DNA of 64,000 nucleotides from Fasciolopsis buskii (taxonomy: Eukaryota; Platyhelminthes; Trematoda; Plagiorchiida; Fasciolidae), in the NCBI GenBank assembly GCA_008360955.1, contig LUCM01008042.1:21737-85736 (forward strand), in the 5' to 3' direction. The position numbers and the translations under genes were made by a program. A model generated the notes under the pieces. That model ran no database searches. It was given only the letters and a program-made list of their open reading frames with translations, and was not told the DNA's origin. This document shows, piece after piece, positions 56,336 through 64,000 of this stretch. Each line of letters opens with the position of its first letter. Position 1 is the first letter of the stretch.

Positions 56336-58463
56336 CGCTACTTTTTTAGTTCCCCACTAGAATCTTTTATGTGAAATATACTACTGGGAAGAAAAACAAT
56401 ATTAGAGCGATTCATTAAAAATAACTGTCCAAACATGTGAAAGTGTCATGCGTTACAATGAACATGCCCCGGGACTTGAATCATCAGATTTGCAAGGCAG
56501 ACCCGAGCAAAATGTCGGCTACGAGCAGCAATGGAATTGGTTACTCATAACTCACCACCAGCACTTCGGATAAGGACTCAATAAAGTACTCTTCCTTTAG
56601 GCATTATCATCCGAGTGTATGACGCTGCACATTCGCATCTTGAATTGCATTTCTTCGTGCAATTATTTTTGTCTTTTATCGTGGCTGTCGACCCTCCATA
56701 TTGTGACCAACGAAAGTCAGCGTTACCATTTGTCTTGATCGTACCTAAAACCCGCTTCAGTTTTGAGTAAGTAAGCAAGTGGTTATGTCCCTTGAGATGT
56801 ACAAAAATAAGGAGGATAAAAAAATTTACCTGGCTCTTCGTGTTAGCCGTTAATCTATTGGAGTGGATATTAATGTGCTCAGTCATTGGTGGGTTGACGA
56901 CCCGTTCTAATTATCCAGTTATCTAACTGTACAGATTAGTGCCTTTCTGATCATCCACACAGCCACGGCTTGTTGCTGCGTTTAGTGATGGACATTCACG
57001 AGAAAATTTCTGTTGCACTTTGGATTCAATCACGTGCCAACCGGCCTCGGATTTCCATCAGTCACAAAATGATGAAAAGCCGTTTTCAGCCGAGTCCAAG
57101 CATGCGTTTCAGCCAGCCAGTATCATCAACTAGCCAACGACACCAACATGGTGGTTTAAAGAATGCCTACTACAAGACCACCTAATATTTCAAGGTCGTA
57201 AAGACCGGTCAATTGTGTAGCTCGCTCGCCGTGACTGACTTATTATAGTATCGCTGGTGTATGTACCAGAGGCGCACATTAATTTACGGTCAAACGGATA
57301 ACGACTAAATGGGCACTATCAAATACGATATTTCTGCTTCTACTTTCTTTTCACATTTAACACGCACTGAATCATACAATGAATCGTTATTATTAATAGC
57401 AATATTCACTCAATATTAGTGAATTTGTCAAACACGAGTTTCCAGTGTTTCGCACATGGAGACGATGTATAAAGTTTCTACCGTCTGGTGCGTTTTCATA
57501 TCAATTCTTTACATTTCACATGACATTAACAGCGGTAATCCTCAATGCAAATTCGAGAGTGAAGAAGGCCCGAATGCAGAGATCTGGTTTTCTTGGATTG
57601 GTCTGTCAATGGTCTACCAAATCTTCAGAATAACTGCCCATCACCATCATGCCTGATCCCAAACGGTGGGGAGTATACCTGCAGAAACTCAGTAACGAGA
57701 AACATTCCAGATTAGATTCTTACCAGTTCCAATGGTCAATATCTGGGTTTCTTCGATATCGCAAACTATTACTGAACAGCCCAATTAACAGTGAATAAGC
57801 GAGAACCAGAAAATTGGATTCCCCAAATGGAAGAACGCACTAGCTGAGCATGAATTTTATCCGTAATCCAACCAAAAATGTGAAGTCAAGGTTAACCCCA
57901 ACCATAAGGTGCATCTGCATGGATCATAAACCAGTTCGATTACAATCATTACACCCGTCACACGTTAAATGGGAGTCCGGATATTTACAGTCTCTCCTCG
58001 GTTTTTGCTTCAAACGAATGGATCCAACAACTTCGTTGGAATTCTCTTAAGCACCGGCAGGATCTAACGAGACGTCGTCATTTGTGGAAGAAACTGGTGA
58101 ACCTGAAACGGAATGCCCTGGTTATTGGAATCGTATTTGGTCAGCATGACGATGGTGTACGGATAAATCATCAGAGTCAAAAGTGCGATTCATTTGCTTA
58201 CCAGGGATTTTGAGTTTTAGACCTGGGGATGCATGCAATATATCACCATAATAAAATGTCACTTCAACAGACTGCAAAAAAACATATTTGACCTCAGAGG
58301 TCTACATTTAAAAATTGTGCATAGAATTTCATATGCGTTGATGGACAATAATTGCGATAATCAAGTAGGAGTTTGTCAACACTGGTCAAATTCATACAAT
58401 GATGAGCACGGTAGGATACTGATGCCATTTTTCAATATTTCCACAAAATTCTTCACTTGTTCG
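56336..58463. other. No gene recognised
   Basis: A 66-codon frame (57456-57656) starts with a hydrophobic segment and could be a tiny secreted protein, but it has no other support. A minus-strand frame at 56578-56886 has a small Cys-rich patch (CTKKCNSRCEC), unrecognised. Confidence 0.35.
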
Positions 58464-59197
58464 TTAGAACACGGACGTCTGACTAGAGTAAATAAATACC
58501 TGCAGCCAATACTGTTTAGCCATGTGCCTAATACTTCCGCAGCATTGTGCAGCATTGTGCGGCATTAAAACTGGAGGCATCCCTTCTCTGCTGAATAACC
58601 TTCGCAGTGTATGCATAGTGAACTCCGCAGTTGGTGGTTTGGTGAAAACACTTCTGGCCCCTTTGAATAACAATCAATGACCACCAAAGCGTGGTATTTG
58701 TCCAGGAATGAACCGAAATAACCTGCATGGACTCGCTGCCTAGCTTCGCTAGGCATTAAATACGGAGTCCACTTTGATGGCATACCGTGATACTTGTGCT
58801 GACAACCCGACAGTCTTTCATAATCCGGCTTATGTCAGTAACAATGTTTGGCCATCATCAGGTGAGCTTGGTAAGTGATCTCATTTACTCAACGCCTAGA
58901 TGACCGGGATTCGAGTCATCAAGAACAGCTTCGCAGCTGGTCGGTGTTATTACAAAGATATTATTAAGGGCCGAAATACTATCCAAAATTAATGTAAGTT
59001 CATCCTTGAGGTTATGAAGGTCAGGTAACTTGCGCTTAACATTTGCTGCCCAACCTCGATTTAGAGCAGATAGAATAGATGAAAGTAATTGCAAGTGTCG
59101 AGTATAAGGTTCCATCGGTTTTCTGGTGAAGGCCAAACCAAAAGGCATCCCCATGAGAATCACACAGTGCTGACGAATGAGAAGAGCGAGATAAAAG
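58464..59197 (-). pseudogene. Gypsy integrase, N-terminal and core part
   Basis: Continues the minus-strand pol. Near 59090-58885 it encodes SALNRGWAANVKRKLPDLHN, then FVITPTSCEAVL and GHLGVE, the region just before and at the zinc-binding HHCC of integrase (HxGH-G). Near 58740-58470 it encodes RVHAGYFGSFL, YHALVVIDCYSKGPEVF and in another frame TMHTLRRLFSREGMPPVL, the integrase core with its first catalytic Asp block (VVIDCYSK). The D of the T-DNG block is destroyed (the frame reads PHNAAQ). Frameshifts separate the blocks. Confidence 0.75.
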
Positions 59198-60076
59198 TCA
59201 ACATATGAAAAGTGTTTCGCAAATCAGTGCAAATTCTTGCAATTGTACGCAATGCTCCACCTGAATCATAGCAGCAGAAGCGCGGGATAACGACTTTGTT
59301 GGGTCGGATATGAATTTTAGATCCTCATGATCAGAAATAATCTGCCAAAATGTGTCAAACAAATACCTATGTACACGCTTGACTATCCAATGGGCGGCCA
59401 ATGCTTCGAGCCGTGTTTGCGAACATCCGAGCTCTGCTTTGCCTAAACGACGTGATATGCAAATAACTGGTTCTATAACTGCGACAGGTTCAACAGGCCA
59501 GAAATCGGTAGTTAAAACATGAGCGATCTCAGGAGGGAATGGGTGAAGAATAGCAGGAGAAAACAAAAAGTGAGGCATGGAGCGAGCGCACTGTTCACGA
59601 AAATTTAACCACCCAAAGGAAGGCTGATAAAACTGACTGAACCAGACAAGAAGCTCGTTGGGAATAGTTTGGAATGAAACGAGAATGCTACTGCGAAGCC
59701 CTATTAAAGTGTACAGTTCTGACAAGTTCTTTGGTGACAATGAAGCTGCTGAAGGAGACAACAGTTCGGAATCTGGAATGACTCCGTCGCCGTCGACTAT
59801 ATAGCCATAACATTCGAAACTGGTGATAGAAAAGGAACATTCCTTTGGATTAACAGCAAAATGTTTATCATAATCCCCGTGAAACGGTTTTAAAAGACGC
59901 ACACCATGAATTGCCTTATCTGGAGCATACACAATGACGTCATCCTGGTAAACTTCAATGCCGTCGATATCTTCCTTAATGCTATTCATTACTTGCTGAA
60001 AGAGAGCAGATGAATTGCTGAGGCCGAAAGGCAGAAATTTGTATTGATGGAGTCCGAATGATGTGTTGGTTGTAGT
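59198..60076 (-). pseudogene. Gypsy pol: RT palm/thumb and RNase H (3' half)
   Basis: An uninterrupted minus-strand frame of 263 codons (59989-59198) begins just before GIEVYQDDVIVYAPDKAIH, with YQDD as the RT catalytic motif. It then gives LLKPFHGDYDKHFAVNPKE, CSFSITSFECYGYIVDGDG, SPKNLSEL, and the RNase H region: VLTTDFWPVE, PVICISRRL, AELGCSQTRLEALAAHW, VKRVHRYLF and IISDHEDLKFI. The frame extends upstream to 60076 with TSFGLHQYKFLPFGLSNSSA and FQQVMNSI in phase. It is the best-preserved retroelement segment in the window. It is separated from its 5' half by a 676-bp insertion. Confidence 0.85.
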
Positions 60077-60752
60077 GTAGTGGCACTGATTTTTCGGAGA
60101 AAATATATTGTTTTCGGAAAACTCCCTTTATGAAATAATTCATTACGTTTTATCACTGCTTGGCTGATCATTAAGAAACCATGGAAGCACTGTACAGCTG
60201 TTTCATTCTTGTTAGGGATCATCAGCAGTGCATATCCACCGCGCCCGGACTGGATTGCGAACCAGAAACGAACGATTCTGAGTCGAACGCCTCAGCCATT
60301 GGGCTACCTGGCAGGCTCTCAAAGGCTTCTTAAAATTCACCAAATGATGGTGTTGCACCTATCCGTCAGGGAGTTGCACAGCCACGGGCCGCTGGCACAC
60401 ACCAATCGACTCCTACTGATAGATGACTTCTATGCCTAACATCAATTTCGTGAAATTTCTTCGGTTGGGTTTGGTTTATCGCACACGAGATCTGTGGATC
60501 TCCGCTCGCACCACCCTTTTCGAGCGTCTTCGCTGTTGAAACGTTCCGACCAATCAGCATTGCTCTACTGTGATTTGCTTGCGCGTGTATTGTCGTGTCA
60601 GTGCTATTTCGGTACCAGGATATATTCAATAAATTGCTGGCATTCAATTGTTGGCTCTGGTCTTCTCTGTTCTGTCTACTTGGAGTTTTGTCAGACGCAG
60701 CTTCAGAATCCGAAAGAAAGTATGTTCGGGGCCGCCTTTCGGACTTATTCGA
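60077..60752 (-). mobile_element. 676-bp insertion splitting Gypsy RT, 7-bp target duplication
   Basis: The RT frame is interrupted between the ITT block (ends near 60753) and the TNTSFG block (starts near 60076). TTGTAGT stands on both sides (60070-60076 and 60753-60759). Removing the insert and one TTGTAGT joins the two RT halves in the same frame. The insert contains SINE family B sequence (60115-60440, minus) plus about 310 bp of unrecognised sequence. Confidence 0.8.
60115..60440 (-). repeat. tRNA-derived SINE family B, copy 2
   Basis: Similar to 43140-43465, sharing AAGAAACCATGG, the reverse box B text (GGATTGCGAACCAG), ACGAACGATTCTGAGTC, GCCTCAGCCATTGGGCTAC and TCGACTCCTACTGATAG. The upstream TTTATGAAATAATTCATTACG also matches the first copy, so the family extends beyond the tRNA-like part. 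Confidence 0.82.
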
Positions 60753-61150
60753 TTGTAGTTATTGGCATGGATGGTTCATCGAGATGAATTTGAAGATGTG
60801 CATCTTTCAAGTTGATTTTTGGAAGAAAATTTGAATCAAACAATTTGTTCAGAATGTTTTCAGGTTCAGCGGTCGTACAAGTGGACTGTTTTAGACAACG
60901 ATTGACGGTCGGACGGTAATCACCGCATATTCGAGAGTTTTTTCCATCGCAACTTTGCGGGGTCACAATCGGGGTAGCCCAGAATGAACACTGCACTGAA
61001 ATGATATTTGGATTTGCAACTAAACCGGCTCATAGAGACCTTAAGGAAGTGTGTGTCGTTTGAGAACTATCGAGCCATTGGCCGTTTCAAGACAACGATG
61101 GGGGAACTTTCATGCCACTAGTAGATTGGGAATATTTAAGAATTAGATCC
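60753..61150 (-). pseudogene. Gypsy pol: RT fingers (5' half)
   Basis: The minus strand near 60990-60753 encodes FWATPIVTPQSCDGKNSRIC, then GDYRPTVNRCL, ENILNKLF, KINLKDAHLQIHLDE and ITT. This is the RT start with WATPIV and the motif A Asp in KINLKDAHLQ. Upstream text to about 61150 is partly open in shifted frames and probably covers the protease-RT linker. The element belongs to a clade with YQDD instead of YLDD, unlike the copy at 4.4 kb. Confidence 0.75.
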
Positions 61151-62154
61151 TTCAAAGCACAATCACTGTCGGAACTGGCAAGCAAATTCATGACTGTTAG
61201 TCCCAAAATAGAAGTACTTCGAGGTACTTGATTTTCGATTCCTTGCAAAGATAGCCGTAAGAATCAAAAATGGAAATAATTGTTATGCCCACAATCGGAG
61301 TGGAACGTTCTGTATGGTGTGTGAACTAGGACGGATGTTGTATTCAGGATAAAAGTTGACCAAACAGTGTTTTGGAATAATAGACTCAGTATTACTTTTA
61401 TCAACATGGAAATCGTGTGTATACAAGTGGGGAAATATTTTGGAAGACAATTTCTGGACTTCAAAAACTGCACACCACCGGTTTGAATACTCAGACATTT
61501 GAAGCATGAAACGGTTGAAGCTCAACGCAGTCTTTTGTGCTCACCCGGCTAGAGCGTTTTTTAAATGAAGAAATCCCGCGCAGGCTACCAAAGCGGCGAC
61601 AAGTGTACACAACAGTGTGTATACCAACAACACAAGGTAACACTTCCCTCGGAAAGTGACCCACCATTAACAGATGCCATTTTTGCGGTAGTCGTTTGGT
61701 TATTTCGCAGTGTGAGAGTCTTAATATGGGTATTTTGACCGACTTCACCATTAATTATATGCATTGTCTTTGCTTGGGATTAGTTAGGGGGCTGGTATTC
61801 TTGTTGACGGACTCTGCGATAGTTAAAGGTGTATCACTCGATCAGAAGCCTATAAAACCTGCCATTGAGAACACAGAGCAGTTGTGATTAAAACTGCCGA
61901 CGTAATTCCGTCGCAGATGTCGTGGTTGGAAGGAAGGCCGATCATGGAAAGCGACGTAGATTCAGCAATTCTTACTGTATGTAAGTGTAATATGTTTAGA
62001 AAATGCTGTAACATTGCAAATGTATAGTCACTTTCTGTATCTTTCATTATCAGCGCGGTTGCTGTCTCATCATTCCGATGAATACAGCATAAACCAGACA
62101 TCTAGTGTGCTATTACATTTTGTACACTTCCAACAGTTGCTTCACGGATTATCC
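61151..62154. other. Unresolved; possible transposase-like scrap
   Basis: At 61740-61850 the plus strand reads TDFTINYMHCLCLGLVRGL, and 61640-61670 reads LPSESDPPLTDAIF. The YMHC-x-LG pattern recalls proteins encoded by CACTA-like DNA transposons. The match is too short to call a gene. The 61160-61640 part may be the far upstream end of the Gypsy element. Confidence 0.25.
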
Positions 62155-62300
62155 GGCGGTGCCGAAGCGGATGAGGTCGTGGCGTTTGGTCGTGGAGATC
62201 TCGGGTTTAAATCCTCCCACCGCCGGTCAACTTCCCGCTCGGCAGCTCTCTGTTAGCGGCGGCTCCCTCAGTGAAAAATGATGAACATTGTTATTCCATT
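62155..62300 (+). repeat. tRNA-derived SINE family A, copy 3
   Basis: The head GGCGGTGCCGAAGCGGATGAGG pairs exactly through its first seven bases with CACCGCC at the end of the tRNA-like part. Box B reads CTCGGGTTTAAATCC. The body CGCTCGGCAGCTCTCTGTTAG matches the other copies, but the A-rich tail is replaced soon after ATTGATGG. Confidence 0.85.
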
Positions 62301-64000
62301 GATGGTAAGGTAAAAAATGTTCATTAATGTACATTCTCTAACACATCTAGGTCCTGATGCAAGAAGTCATAAGGCACCTGGCAAGTTCTGTGCTTCCATT
62401 TAAGTCACTTATGTTAGACGAAATCCATGATAAAAAGTAATGCACACGTTACTCCCTAACTTTCAGACGTAACCGCCAGAACCAATATTTATGATCTTGG
62501 GTAAATGATTGGGAATTCTATGGTGAATTCCAGGGCGATAAACATTTGTTTCATAATGGCACCATTTTGCCTAGAGTGCCGGCCAATGTCATTTTAGACA
62601 ACACGCTACTTGGGTTTGTCAGATTTGTTGAGCATGCTCACGGTTTTATTAGGGTTAGATTTTCTCGTTTCAATTATATTCATAATCTCTTCGATAGCCC
62701 TACTTCGTCGATTGAACATAATATTGTTCTTCGTTTGTAATCTCTCGGAAGTTATAGTGCTTTGCACTCCGAATGAGAATGACTATAAATGTGCCGCTTT
62801 CCCTTGCGACAATGATAGTCGCATCATTCCCATTTTTACATTAACTTCACCAATGCGGCAATTCTTGCATGAAAACCCTCGACTTTCAATACGAGATGTT
62901 TTCGAAAAGTTTTCTTCGAAGGCAATTAGTATGAACAAACTGGCTAAGCTTTTAAATGTACACTGGAGTCAAATTCCTTGTTTTTGTTAACCAGTTGGAT
63001 GACGAGAATGAAGGTGTGTGCATCTTGAGTCGATCCTGTTTGAATCCGGAGGTAAGTCACGCTTGCGTCTCAAATTTGCACGGAGCACGTTTTCACCGGT
63101 TGGTGAGGACTCGTGGCCAACAGCCACCCGGTACGGTACTACGACCGATTAAGAATTTTTTGCATACAGGTGAGCACCATTTTGTCCATCGGACGATGAA
63201 GTTCTTGCTAAGCGTTTCCCGGGTCAAGCGCAACAACCAGTTGCAGTGAATGACGATATGTGTGTTCGAGGGTATCTTGTGGACTGTTATTATTGAAACA
63301 AAAGTGTCTGTTTGAACATAAATGCAAGATTTAGACTAAGTTTATGCTTACAAATTACTTTTACCATTGGACCCAATTGGGTCTGGAACAGCCAAATAAA
63401 CATCAGATTTTCGCACACTGTAGGATTCATTGACAGCAAGCCTAGATCTGTCTCTAACTGCAGGTTCCCAAAGAAGAACCAAAATTTAGTGTCAATTTGA
63501 ATACTAATTTAGGTGATAGTTTATTCTAAATAAAAATTCCTCGGACCATAACCTGTGTTTTGTTGGTAAAGGGGATTACGCATCGGGAATTACAGAGTGT
63601 GTCTACCGCTATGCCCGTAAGAGATCAGGTCAAGGATAGATATGCGTTAATTAGTCGGGATAGAAATGTTTGCTCTATATCCACGGTTTTTGCGCCAAAA
63701 ATGAGCCCGTGGAGAGATGGATGGTGGCGCGTTTTTACTGGTGGCTTGCGGTGCCGCTTCCCTTATTCCATTGGTTACCGGATGCTGCATAATTTTCATC
63801 CCGGGGTAGACAAGGTCTGAACGCCGTTTGCCGGTTGGTTTACATGCGTGCATGCTGATTTGCTGGGATTCTGTACCTGGCACGTGTAGCCTATGGGCAA
63901 ATACCCTCTATGTTCAAGATGCGGCAATGCACGACGGGCGGTTACAGTGTGTGTAGACACTGGTTGCGTTAACAGCGACGGCCACAATAACGAACACAAA
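62301..64000. other. No gene recognised
   Basis: Frames at 62610-62990, 62956-63249 and 63560-63820 are open without recognisable motifs. Confidence 0.35.

Noticed and set aside
57456..57656. 66-codon frame with an N-terminal hydrophobic stretch and a His-rich end
   Set aside because: Could be a small secreted protein, but it has no promoter, splice or similarity evidence.
1..64000. Search for CRISPR arrays, rRNA, spliced-leader RNA genes and functional tRNAs
   Set aside because: No regularly spaced repeats, rRNA motifs or spliced-leader-like sequence were seen; the tRNA-like matches are SINE heads with imperfect stems.

Overview
The window looks like nuclear DNA of a flatworm, most probably a digenean trematode (a fasciolid-type genome is my inference). 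It is gene-poor. The recognisable host genes have GT-AG introns, two of them very short. The rest is mostly decayed retroelements: Ty3/Gypsy elements, LINEs with APE-type endonuclease and reverse transcriptase, Penelope-like elements (PLEs) with GIY-YIG domains, two tRNA-derived SINE families and TA/GA microsatellites. There is no sign of prokaryotic operons, CRISPR arrays, rRNA genes or prophage.

Layout: a Gypsy gag with an in-frame stop (82-1113). The last two exons of a BPNT2/IMPAD1-like 3'-phosphonucleotidase (2159-2389, 6841-7103) flank a 4.45-kb intron holding an antisense Gypsy pol whose RT segment is tandemly triplicated around a lone N. At 8.4-9.1 kb there are TA microsatellites with copies of an unnamed repeat. 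A LINE lies at 11.6-12.9 kb, a PLE at 13.6-15.4 kb and an antisense LINE at 16.0-17.1 kb. A complete single-exon PTRHD1-like gene is at 17960-18316. A PLE tail with an internal inverted copy, flanked by a 12-bp target duplication, spans 19.25-20.1 kb.

Further on: a LINE (22.2-23.8 kb), a SINE, an eroded GIY-YIG tail (24.5-25.0 kb) and a candidate secreted, Ser/Thr/Pro-rich protein gene (25326-26502). Next are gag-like and LINE endonuclease remnants (26.9-28.7 kb), a LINE tail almost identical in inverted orientation to that at 16.0-16.6 kb (31.0-31.6 kb), and a LINE 5' part (34.1-35.0 kb). A probable KH-domain exon with an apparent 1-nt frameshift lies at 35039-35546.

The second half holds SINEs, another PLE (42.2-43.1 kb), a Gypsy integrase C-terminus (46.7-47.4 kb), a LINE fragment (51.4-51.75 kb), a candidate gene start with a tiny exon (52.6-52.75 kb), more copies of the unnamed repeat (53.3-56.3 kb) and a minus-strand Gypsy pol (58.5-61.2 kb). 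That pol is split by a 676-bp insertion with 7-bp duplications, and removing the insertion restores the frame.

The host genes show no functional link to one another. BPNT2 belongs to sulfation-nucleotide turnover, PTRHD1 to the peptidyl-tRNA hydrolase family, and the others are unassigned. All repeat-family and gene names come from reading motifs by eye, without database searches.
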